From: Dysgonamonadaceae bacterium
GTDB lineage: Bacteria > Bacteroidota > Bacteroidia > Bacteroidales > Dysgonomonadaceae
Length of the DNA stretch: 32,824 nt
Direction of reading: 5' to 3'
Assembly (NCBI GenBank): GCA_028708095.1
Contig: JAQVZQ010000006.1
Span: 1 to 32,824 of the forward strand
The notes under the pieces were generated by a model. The model was not told the DNA's origin. It was given only the letters and a program-made list of their open reading frames with translations, and ran no database searches. The translations under genes were made by a program, and so were the position numbers. Positions within the stretch are counted from its first letter, which is position 1. Every line of letters starts with the position of its first letter. Below, in pieces: positions 1-7,414 of the stretch.

Positions 1-462
1 GTTTCATGGTTTCCCGCTTATGGACCTGAACAAAGAGGAGGCACCGCCAATGTAACTGTAATTTTAAGTGATGAACGCATTAGTTCACCTGTCCTCAACA
101 GTTACGATGTTGCCATAATACTGAATAAACCTTCGTTAGAGAAGTTTGAAAAAATGGTAAAGCCAGGCGGAAGTCTGATTTATGATACCTATGGCATTCA
201 AATTCCCCCTACACGCAAGGATATAAATGTATACAAAATAGAGGCAATGGAAGAATCTATGAAAATGGATAACACCAAAGTTTTCAATATGATTGTTATG
301 GGTGGATTATTAAAAGTTTCGCCAATGGTACGATTAGAAAATGTGATTAAAGGGCTGAAGAAATCATTACCCGAACGTCATCATAAACTATTGCCCATGA
401 ACGAAAAAGCTATTCTTAGAGGAATGGAGATAATACAGTTAGTGAGTAAAGCCGTTTCCTGA
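1..462 (+). CDS. 2-oxoacid:ferredoxin oxidoreductase, gamma subunit (partial, 5' end outside window)
   Basis: The frame is open from base 1 to the stop at 462, giving about 153 residues; the first 25-30 residues of a typical ~180-residue gamma subunit lie outside the window. The stretch YGPEQRGGTANVTV followed by SDERISSPV is the signature of the gamma domain of pyruvate/2-oxoglutarate/2-ketoisovalerate:ferredoxin oxidoreductases (PorG/KorC/VorC family). The ATG at 154 is internal and is not the start, because the conserved motif lies upstream of it in the same frame. In Bacteroidales this subunit usually closes an operon with ferredoxin-like, alpha and beta subunits, which would lie to the left. 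The complex oxidatively decarboxylates 2-oxoacids to acyl-CoA and reduces ferredoxin in the cytoplasm. Substrate specificity cannot be decided from this subunit. It converges with rluF, with only 30 bases between the stops. Confidence 0.88.
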   Translation, partial: VSWFPAYGPEQRGGTANVTVILSDERISSPVLNSYDVAIILNKPSLEKFEKMVKPGGSLIYDTYGIQIPPTRKDINVYKIEAMEESMKMDNTKVFNMIVMGGLLKVSPMVRLENVIKGLKKSLPERHHKLLPMNEKAILRGMEIIQLVSKAVS

Positions 463-492
463 TTTTAAAATGGAGGTTTTAAGGTGACAGTT

Positions 493-1509
493 TTATTTTC
501 TCCGCCCACCTTTTCTTCCTTTATTGGATGCACCAGATCTTCCAACAGTCTTACCTCCAGGACGGCTACTTCCTGATCTTCTTCCTTTAAGCTCTCCTCT
601 TTTATTAGCAGACTTTCTATTTTCTGCGCTCTTTGGGTTGGCTCTTGGTGAAACTTTCTTGTGTCTTTCACTCTTAATTGGTGTATCTGAGGGTGCTGTT
701 CTACCTTGCAAACTTCTTGCAATATGCATTGACTTCTCAGCTTCTCTGAGTTCTGGAATCTTTGTCATTTTATGAGGGTCAATAGTCGCCTCAGAATCTT
801 TAATCATTTCTTGGAGTTCAGCAAGTTCTTGAGGTCTCATCTCTCTATAATCTCCCAAAGGAATACCTTTCACATTCAAGTTCATAATGCGAACGCGCTC
901 CAACTTTAACACATCATAGCCAAAATACTCACACATTCTCCTAATCTGTCTGTTCATTCCTTGAGTTAAGGTAATTCTAAAAACAAACTTTGACTCGGCA
1001 TGTATTTTACACTTTCTAGTATTCACACCCAAAATAGGGACACCCGAACTCATCGATTGAATAAAATGTTCTGTAATGGGTTTATCCACTGTTACAACAT
1101 ATTCCTTTTCATGCTGATTACCTGCACGAAGAATTTTATTCACAATATCACCATTACTTGTAAGGATAATTAAGCCTTGCGAGTCTTTGTCAAGTCTACC
1201 AACAGGAAAGATGCGCTCGCCATATTTAATATATTTAATTATGTTATCCTTGTCTGCAGGATCCGTTGTGCTAGTTATTCCCACAGGTTTATTGAAAAGA
1301 ATGTATATTTCATCTTCCTTTGCACGAGGTTCAACCACAATGCCATTAACTTTAACAACATCCATTGGGCCAACACGTTGCCCCAACTCTGCAACCTTAC
1401 CATTCACCAATACATTTTTTGATTCTATAAAAGCATCAGCCTCTCTACGAGAGCATATACCGCTCTCGCTTATATATTTATTTAAACGAATGAAATCTGT
1501 TTCTGTCAT
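493..1509 (-). CDS. rluF: 23S rRNA pseudouridine(2604) synthase RluF
   Basis: This is a 338-residue pseudouridine synthase of the RsuA/RluB/RluE/RluF family. An S4 RNA-binding domain covers about residues 6-62 ([17 protein letters not shown]), followed by the catalytic domain with [10 protein letters not shown], in which D107 is the expected catalytic aspartate. The segments [20 protein letters not shown] and [17 protein letters not shown] closely match my memory of E. coli RluF, which modifies U2604 of 23S rRNA, so RluF is preferred over RluB or RsuA. From about residue 245 to the end the protein carries a long Lys/Arg/Ser/Gly-rich tail (the last 15 residues are nearly all G, R and K). Such low-complexity basic tails are common in this family and probably add nonspecific RNA affinity. 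The start ATG is followed at once by the S4 domain, so it is well supported. Confidence 0.92.
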   Translation of the reverse strand: MTETDFIRLNKYISESGICSRREADAFIESKNVLVNGKVAELGQRVGPMDVVKVNGIVVEPRAKEDEIYILFNKPVGITSTTDPADKDNIIKYIKYGERIFPVGRLDKDSQGLIILTSNGDIVNKILRAGNQHEKEYVVTVDKPITEHFIQSMSSGVPILGVNTRKCKIHAESKFVFRITLTQGMNRQIRRMCEYFGYDVLKLERVRIMNLNVKGIPLGDYREMRPQELAELQEMIKDSEATIDPHKMTKIPELREAEKSMHIARSLQGRTAPSDTPIKSERHKKVSPRANPKSAENRKSANKRGELKGRRSGSSRPGGKTVGRSGASNKGRKGGRRK

Positions 1510-1969
1510 GCTGTAAAGTTATTACATTTTTACAATAAATATAATGTTTATAAGTTTTATGTCTGTAAATATGAAATATTATTAAGTCAGCTTTGTTTTC
1601 ATAAATTTTCGCAACACTAAAGTTTATCAAAATATTTTTTAGTTGACGGATTCAATTTTCAACAGTTAATCGTCCAAACCGCCGCCTAAAAAATATTTTC
1701 ACTTGATTAAAACATATCTTCTGATATGCTTTTAAGTATATTTCATCATTTTATATTTTGCAAAAAAAACAATTATTCCTAAACACATGCCAAAGCAAGC
1801 TTAACTGACGCAAGTGACGGTGTATGAGATCTAGTTTTTTACTTTTTGCAGCAAACAAAGGGGGAGAAACATGACAATCATTTATATGTAAGAACAAAAT
1901 ATAACCCTTTTTGTTAATATTACAATTCATACCGTTAGTTATTAACAAAAAACACCTAACAACTTAGTT
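1510..1969. other. Intergenic region between rluF and the adenine deaminase
   Basis: No coding potential is seen on either strand. The region separates divergent genes, so both promoters should be here, but I find no clean TTTG/TAnnTTTG pair; TACTTTTTG near 1840-1850 is a near miss for the deaminase. The main structure is the long inverted repeat at 1629-1699, listed separately. Confidence 0.5.
1629..1699. repeat. Perfect 14-bp inverted repeat around a structured 43-nt loop
   Basis: AAAATATTTTTTAG at 1629-1642 is exactly complementary to CTAAAAAATATTTT at 1686-1699. The 43-nt interior is not random: it holds a second imperfect inverted pair (GACGGATT near 1645 against AATCGTCC near 1668) around TCAACAGTT. 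The same TCAACAGTT, in the same place inside an inverted repeat, occurs at about 6580. It could be a short palindromic mobile or REP-like element. There is no T-tract pattern typical of a terminator. Confidence 0.6.
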
Positions 1970-2989
1970 ATGACAGAAAATTTAACGCAATATATACGCC
2001 TCATTCCCAAAGCTGAGTTACATCTTCACATTGAAGGATCGCTTGAACCGGAGTTAATGTTTGAAATGGCAAAGAAGAATGGCGTTAAAATAAAATATAG
2101 AAGCATTGAGGAACTACAATCGGCTTACAACTTCAATAATTTGCAAGAATTCCTGGATCTTTATTATGCTGGTGCTGATGTACTTCTTACAGAAAAAAAT
2201 TTCTATGATCTAACGATGGCTTATTTGAAAAAAGCCCACGAAGATAATGTGTTACACACTGAGATTTTTTTTGATCCACAAACCCATACTTCACGAGGTG
2301 TTAAGTTTGAAGCTGTTGTAAATGGGATTACTCGTGCACTTGAAGATGGCAAAAAACAAATGGATATAAGCTCTCAGCTTATAATGTGTTTCTTGCGTCA
2401 CTTAGATGAAAAATCAGCGATGGAAACATTAGATTTTGCTTTAAATCATAAAGATAAGATAATTGCAGTAGGTCTTGATTCATCAGAATTAGGTAATCCT
2501 CCCAATAAATTCGTAAACGTATTCAAACGTGCACAAAAAGAAGGATTCTTAACAGTAGCACATGCTGGAGAAGAAGGTCCCGCATCATATGTGTGGGAGG
2601 CTATTGAGTTACTCAATGTCATGAGGGTAGACCATGGTGTGCGTTCGATAGACGATAAAAAGTTGGTGGAAGAATTAGCAAAAAGACAAATACCACTCAC
2701 AGTGTACCCATTGTCAAATTTGAAATTGAAAGTTGTATCCGACTTAAAGGATCATCCTTTGAAAAAGATGTTGAACAAAAATCTGATGGTATCAATTAAC
2801 TCCGATGACCCGTCCTATTTTGGAGGATATGTTAATCAGAACTATTTGGAGGTGGCAAATGCGTTGAATCTCACAAAAGATGACATTCTTACTTTAGCTA
2901 AAAATTCATTCGAATCATCTTTTCTTAGTAATTCAGAAAAACAACGCTTTTTAAATAAAGTAGAAGTGATGAATCAGAAATTGCGTTAG
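1970..2989 (+). CDS. Adenine deaminase (adenosine deaminase-fold, Pseudomonas/yeast Aah1 type)
   Basis: This 339-residue metal-dependent deaminase belongs to the adenosine/AMP deaminase superfamily. Metal and catalytic motifs are intact: ELHLHIEGS at 16-24 (H18, H20), HAGEEGP at 198-204 (H198, E201), DHG at 221-223 and SDDP at 278-281. Several stretches (NNLQEFLDLYYAGADVL, FFDPQTHT, GLDSSELGNPP) are as in the adenine deaminase branch of the family, where GLDSSE stands where true adenosine deaminases have a different sequence. I therefore expect deamination of adenine to hypoxanthine in purine salvage; databases often label such proteins simply adenosine deaminase. The gene is transcribed alone. 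Its start ATG directly precedes the conserved N-terminus. A small AAGCTTT/AAAGCTT hairpin lies 15-30 bases after the stop. Confidence 0.88.
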   Translation: MTENLTQYIRLIPKAELHLHIEGSLEPELMFEMAKKNGVKIKYRSIEELQSAYNFNNLQEFLDLYYAGADVLLTEKNFYDLTMAYLKKAHEDNVLHTEIFFDPQTHTSRGVKFEAVVNGITRALEDGKKQMDISSQLIMCFLRHLDEKSAMETLDFALNHKDKIIAVGLDSSELGNPPNKFVNVFKRAQKEGFLTVAHAGEEGPASYVWEAIELLNVMRVDHGVRSIDDKKLVEELAKRQIPLTVYPLSNLKLKVVSDLKDHPLKKMLNKNLMVSINSDDPSYFGGYVNQNYLEVANALNLTKDDILTLAKNSFESSFLSNSEKQRFLNKVEVMNQKLR

Positions 2990-3102
2990 TAAAAGTTTAT
3001 TGAAGCTTTATTTAAAAGCTTATATGATAAACAATCAATTTCAAAACTCTCAATATATCACTTAATAAAAAACAAGTTACAGCATTTGACTATCTTTATA
3101 AT

Positions 3103-3136
3103 ACAAAAAACGTTGTGCTCTTTCGAACACAACGTT
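3103..3136 (-). terminator. Intrinsic terminator of the ceramidase-family operon
   Basis: The 9-bp arms AACGTTGTG (3109-3117) and CACAACGTT (3128-3136) are perfectly complementary, with a 10-nt loop. On the minus strand the stem is followed by TTTTTTGTAT, a classic U-tract, 42 bases beyond the stop of the minus-strand gene ending at 3178. On the plus strand the stem is followed by a weaker CCTTTAAT, so it may also help end adenine deaminase transcripts. Confidence 0.85.
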
Positions 3137-3177
3137 CCTTTAATAATTAATATGTTTTTGGCATCTTAATAGTTTTA

Positions 3178-4692
3178 TTATTTCATACTTTCAAACTGCC
3201 TTAACCAAACTTCAACAACTTTATCAGATGCTTCCTTTTCAACCCTACTTGTTCCCAGCCAAGTCTCATATCCACCAAGTTCATGTTCTTCAGGTGTTGG
3301 CAGATATCCTAAGTAACCATTGGCAAGCTCAATTACAAATGTTGTAGTAAAAGGGCTTTTTGCTTTTATATCAAATCCTGTATCCGTAAATGTTTCAAAA
3401 GGTGATGTCGCTACTCCCAAGTCACCAATTCGGAATGTTTGCAGAATAACATTAATCTTATCAGGGACATCATTAAAGTTATTCAAAATTCTTTCAGCAT
3501 ATGTTTTTTCGCGAATATGCAAAGGTTTAACTGACTCGGGTTGATTTAATATCTTTTCTGCACGCTTAATCATCTCTTTGGTAGGCTTACGCATAGTAAG
3601 AGTAAGCTCTTCACTCCTTGCTGACAAAGGCACCCAATCATGAAACTCTATTTTATTGTGTGCCCTGAATACTTCGCGGGCGACATCTTCAGCTACTATT
3701 TTCATTTTTTCATAGGATTTTCTTGGTATAGCAGGACCAGTGCGTCCAAAGTCAACATTATTCACATTTCCCGAAGTTCCATTAGACATTGCTCCTACAA
3801 ATGGAGGATACTGCCTGTCTGCATCTAACAATTCCTGAATACGATCTGCAAATATTGCAAAGTAATCTGCAGAAATATGACCTGTAGGTGTACCCCCCAC
3901 ATAATGCAATCCATAATTTGCATATAAAGCTATGGGTCTACCTTCTGTGGATTGTACTGATATAAATGTAACATCAGGATCTGCTTCACTTGATTGTTCT
4001 GTCTTATTAGTATTTGAAACACCAGGGTTCATCATTACTTTGTCGTACTCACCAAAAGGATTGATTACCGGTTCCTTCAATTTCCAACGACGAACAAAAA
4101 CATGCTCGGGAACTTTACCAACGCCCCATCCTATACGGGCAGGTTCAAGATTGTTAACTGCAATTCTGACTGCATCGGCAAATCGTCTTATAATAAAATT
4201 CTGATATTCATCAAATGAGTCAGCTTTCCACTGTCTGCGCATTTCACCAACTCCCATTGCACTTGTTGCAGAGTGAGTATGTATTGCCGAAATTATAACA
4301 TTGGAAGCTGGGATACCAGTTTCTTCCTCAATAATGCGTTTGGCTTCATTTGTAACATTCTCTTTTATTCCCAAAAGATCGGCAACAATAAAAACCAACT
4401 TTGTAGAACCATCGTCTAATACAAGACATCGAGCATGTAATTCATCGTGTACATGAGTTGCTTCGGGAGTACCCCATTCTCCAATAATACCACCTCCAAG
4501 AGAGGGTGTAATATTACTTGTAGAAGCACCTGCTTTAAACACTTTGCCTTCTTCGGTAGTTGTATTAAAAGAATTGTTATTCGCGTTGATTGATTGAATA
4601 TTAATCGTAAAAAAGAGCAGACTGACAATTCCAGTTAGAATGCTGGATAATTTTAAACGTTTATTTTCTTTCATAATTTTATATTTAAACAT
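3178..4692 (-). CDS. Secreted neutral/alkaline ceramidase-family protein (PF04734), Sec signal
   Basis: This is a protein of up to 504 residues with an N-terminal Sec-type signal (basic KENKRLK, then a hydrophobic stretch to about residue 35), so it is exported. The mature part resembles the N-terminal domain of neutral/alkaline non-lysosomal ceramidases: AGASTSNITPSLGGG at the start, SAIHTHSATSAMG around H138-H140, and NYGLHYVGGTPTG-HISADYF at 259-278, the two His-containing segments expected to bind the active-site metal. The family hydrolyses ceramide to sphingosine and fatty acid, but many bacterial members are uncharacterised and lack the C-terminal domain of the Pseudomonas enzyme, as this one seems to. 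Two starts are possible: ATG at 4692 or, giving a more typical signal peptide, ATG at 4674. It lies 7-25 bases downstream of a paralogue and is surely cotranscribed with it. Confidence 0.82.
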   Translation of the reverse strand: MFKYKIMKENKRLKLSSILTGIVSLLFFTINIQSINANNNSFNTTTEEGKVFKAGASTSNITPSLGGGIIGEWGTPEATHVHDELHARCLVLDDGSTKLVFIVADLLGIKENVTNEAKRIIEEETGIPASNVIISAIHTHSATSAMGVGEMRRQWKADSFDEYQNFIIRRFADAVRIAVNNLEPARIGWGVGKVPEHVFVRRWKLKEPVINPFGEYDKVMMNPGVSNTNKTEQSSEADPDVTFISVQSTEGRPIALYANYGLHYVGGTPTGHISADYFAIFADRIQELLDADRQYPPFVGAMSNGTSGNVNNVDFGRTGPAIPRKSYEKMKIVAEDVAREVFRAHNKIEFHDWVPLSARSEELTLTMRKPTKEMIKRAEKILNQPESVKPLHIREKTYAERILNNFNDVPDKINVILQTFRIGDLGVATSPFETFTDTGFDIKAKSPFTTTFVIELANGYLGYLPTPEEHELGGYETWLGTSRVEKEASDKVVEVWLRQFESMK

Positions 4693-4699
4693 GTATCTT

Positions 4700-6295
4700 C
4701 TATTTCAATTCTGGTTTTACATTTCCGTATGACCATGGTTGTCCAGAATAAGCAGGAGCTTTTAAAAACTCAGGCTCGATCCCTGGAGTCATACTGTGTG
4801 ACAATCCTACACCCGCATCAACAATTTTATTACCCGCTTGTATCTCCAAGTTGCTATACGAGGTAAGTCTGGTTTCATAACCACCGCCACCTTTTCCAAA
4901 TGCTTCAACAGTCGGTACATATCCAACACATCCGTTTGCCAGTTCAACAGGGAACGTGTATTTAAATGGGCTTTTCTTTTTAATATTAAGGCCTAATTGA
5001 CAAAAAAACTCAGCTGGATTAGTAATAAAAACCGCTGGTCCTATTTGTATTGACTGGACTTCAACTTCCTCTTTCGGTTCTTTTTTCAATTTAGCATCCA
5101 ATAAAACAATTTCTTTAGCGAAAATCCATTCTACAGGGCCAACTTCTGCAGGGGTTTTTTTCACCATGTCATAACATTTTTTCACTCTTGACGGGGATGG
5201 AGCACGTCGGTCTAATTCTAATATCTTTATTTTGGAATCTATTGGTATCATTGCTCCCCGCGGCATATTTAAAAGAACCTTTACTGCTTCTGCACCAACC
5301 TGAGCGCCAACAAACCTTGTCCAATCTTCTCCCACTGGCGATTTATAAGGACTAATATTATTTACTTGTGTAATGTCTCCATTTGCACCAGGAACAAAAA
5401 TGACAATACAATCGGGCCCCATTGCGCCACGAATGGTTTGTTCCATATAAAATATCCAATTAGCAGATATTCCTCCAGGATTGGTTGTTGCATGGCAGGC
5501 ATAATTGACAATACAACCTGTGCATTTGCCGTTTTTATCCCATACACCAATAACGCCAACTTCTGGATCAACTGGTCCTGCAGGTTCAATAATATCAGGG
5601 TTACCCTGACCTGGATGTGTTATCGATGTTCCATCTTTCATTCTGAATCTTCGGTTGAAAGCTACTTTATCTTCTATCCCTTTGCCTACACCCATCAATG
5701 ATTCTCCTCGTGAATTATAAGCTTGAAATACAGCATCAACTATTGCATTTTCTACTGTTTCAAGGTACTTTGGATCGGCACACGAAGATTTTTCATAAGC
5801 CAGGGTTTTAACCAATTCATTCGCATGGTCATATTCTCCAGGTTGAATCATTCCGGTGGGTCCAGAAGAGTGTGAATGAGATGCAGCAATTAATATAGCA
5901 TCGCCATTAATCTTACATTTTTGTTCAATTTTCCTCCTTGCTGATAAGACTAAATGCCTTGGTATAAGCAGAGCATCAATACCAACCATGGCAACACTTT
6001 TTATGCCATCGTCAAAAACAACCGCTCTTGCTTTACATGGATCATGCAATGTTTTATGAAAGCGTTTACCATACCCGCCTGGTTCTTCCATACCTATATC
6101 GGGAGTAATGTCGATTTCTGCAAATCCCGAAAGCACATATTTCTTTTCGTCCGACGAATAAGACAAACTTTCAGATTGTCTATCATTTATAGCAGATGCT
6201 GTGAATGGAAATAATCCAGACATCATGGAAACTGCAGTTACTCCTACTGAACTTTTTATAAAATTCCTTCTCGAAATATTGGACTTATTCGACAT
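4700..6295 (-). CDS. Tat-exported neutral/alkaline ceramidase-family protein (PF04734)
   Basis: This 531-residue protein begins with a twin-arginine signal: SRRNFIK at residues 8-14, then a hydrophobic run ending near TASA (residue 35). The mature part is again ceramidase-family: GFAEIDITPDIGMEEPGGYG, AASHSHSSGPTG around residues 138-148 and NYACHATTNPGGISANW about residues 265-281, then VELANGCVGYVPTVEAFGKGGGGYE near the C-terminus, which parallels VIELANGYLGYLPTPEEHELGGYE in its neighbour. The downstream paralogue starts within a few bases, so the two form an operon. Tat export of one paralogue and Sec export of the other suggests that they are not simple redundant copies; Tat use implies folding, perhaps with metal loading, before export. 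True ceramide hydrolysis is family-based inference. A TATATTTG -7-like box lies at 6348-6355 upstream. Confidence 0.82.
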   Translation of the reverse strand: MSNKSNISRRNFIKSSVGVTAVSMMSGLFPFTASAINDRQSESLSYSSDEKKYVLSGFAEIDITPDIGMEEPGGYGKRFHKTLHDPCKARAVVFDDGIKSVAMVGIDALLIPRHLVLSARRKIEQKCKINGDAILIAASHSHSSGPTGMIQPGEYDHANELVKTLAYEKSSCADPKYLETVENAIVDAVFQAYNSRGESLMGVGKGIEDKVAFNRRFRMKDGTSITHPGQGNPDIIEPAGPVDPEVGVIGVWDKNGKCTGCIVNYACHATTNPGGISANWIFYMEQTIRGAMGPDCIVIFVPGANGDITQVNNISPYKSPVGEDWTRFVGAQVGAEAVKVLLNMPRGAMIPIDSKIKILELDRRAPSPSRVKKCYDMVKKTPAEVGPVEWIFAKEIVLLDAKLKKEPKEEVEVQSIQIGPAVFITNPAEFFCQLGLNIKKKSPFKYTFPVELANGCVGYVPTVEAFGKGGGGYETRLTSYSNLEIQAGNKIVDAGVGLSHSMTPGIEPEFLKAPAYSGQPWSYGNVKPELK

Positions 6296-6547
6296 GTTTG
6301 TTAATTTTAAATGATTACTTCAAGGATTCATTTAAATACCTCTATTGCAAATATAATGTATTTTTTATAAATGTTTGGATATTTGCATGCAATAACTTCA
6401 ATGCCCATAAAGAACTATTTTGATAAGTACTATGCAAATGTAATTAGAGACTACTTTACAAACGCCCAATTGCTAAGAATGTTTTTTTATTAAACCTCCT
6501 TACTCAAAGAAAACCCGTTTTTTGCAAACTTCGAAATGCTTGAATCT

Positions 6548-6637
6548 TTTCTAAACATTTCTTCAATGGAAGATTTCATTGTCAACAGTTGAAACTTGAA
6601 TCTTCGACCGAAGATTTGACGAAAAGGTGTTGAAAAT
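6548..6637. repeat. Long imperfect inverted repeat with nested hairpins
   Basis: The left arm CTTTTCTAAACATTTCTTC plus GAAGATTTC pairs imperfectly with the right arm GAATCTTC...GAAGATTTGACGAAAAG. Each arm also folds on itself through TCTTC-nnnn-GAAGA, so the whole can form a branched cruciform. The left arm is nearly the same as the start of the ~420-bp elements at 6833 and 30795, but the centre (with TCAACAGTT) differs from theirs and resembles the element at 1629-1699. Confidence 0.6.
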
Positions 6638-6832
6638 CGAATCTGCCGAGTTTTTTCTGACGAACAACAGCCGAATTTCAAATCTTTGATGGTTTTTCTC
6701 TCAACAGCGAGTTGAATTCAAAATCTTGTGTGAAAAATTTAACAAATAAGAGAGGAAAATCACATTTACTCGAATTTCTCCTTCATTTATCTCTTTAAAA
6801 TTCAATTTACCTGAAACAAAAGCGCATTTATG

Positions 6833-7253
6833 CTTTTCTAAACATTTCTTCTCTGGAAGATTGCGTTTTCATCTCTTGTTCGTCCAATCTTCGACGGAAG
6901 AAATGGTTTTTGCCTCTTTTACAGCATTTTCTCTATAAAATCTACCAGAAAAAGCTCTTGATACGACATTTTCTTACAGTGAATGCAAATTTCAAGCGAT
7001 AAATGCACCATAATCTTTGTAGGATACAAAAATCAACATTTCTCACTCCAGTTTTTTATAGTGGACAATAAAATCGACTCTTGCAACTTGCAACAGCAAT
7101 CTTTTTATGAGTTTGCTATTTTCATTTGTGGAATTTATAATTTTTGGTGGAAAATGTAGTGCAAGGCTTCATTAGGAGCATTTATTACACTACGTTGGCG
7201 CAGAAGATACATCGCTCCTGAACAAATCCTTTTGTGTGGGTTTCTTCAGAAAA
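6833..7253 (+). repeat. Dispersed ~420-bp noncoding element, copy A
   Basis: This sequence aligns end to end, in the same orientation, with 30795-31213, at roughly 80 percent identity by eye with few indels. It starts with a nested inverted repeat (CATTTCTTC-nnnn-GAAGATTG ... CAATCTTC-nnnn-GAAGAAATG) and ends in TGTGTGGGTTTCTTCAG. No open frame is shared by both copies, so it is noncoding. It carries no transposase and no obvious terminal target duplication. It may be a non-autonomous mobile element or a structured RNA. Confidence 0.72.
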
Positions 7254-7414
7254 GCACCCTTCACTTTCTTTACTTCAAAATTTGATTTATCCGTAGTATA
7301 TCTTTCTCTATAATAAATGTGTTTACCCTGCCAACCAGAGCTTGAGTTAAGCAACTTAGCTAATAGTATTCTCTATTAAATCGTTATATCTAGACGTCTT
7401 TACAAATAATTCGA

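Larger units (their letters stand above)
6296..7414. other. 1.1-kb gene-free region with inverted and dispersed repeats
   Basis: No credible gene is seen; the 63-codon minus-strand frame at 6490-6681 is repeat sequence. On the minus strand a TATATTTG box at 6348-6355 is a reasonable -7 element for the ceramidase-family operon, but no good -33 TTTG precedes it. The rest holds the inverted repeat at about 6548-6637 and copy A of a ~420-bp element (6833-7253), both listed separately. Confidence 0.5.

Noticed and set aside
154-462. Start of the first gene at the ATG at 154
   Set aside because: The same frame is open to base 1 and carries the conserved YGPEQRGGTA motif upstream, so the ATG is internal.
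6490-6681. 63-codon minus-strand frame in the gene-free region
   Set aside because: It lies across the inverted repeat; its translation is a by-product of the repeat sequence.
6833-7253. Retron msr-msd RNA
   Set aside because: The hairpin-rich element has no reverse transcriptase gene in the window and occurs in two copies at unrelated places.
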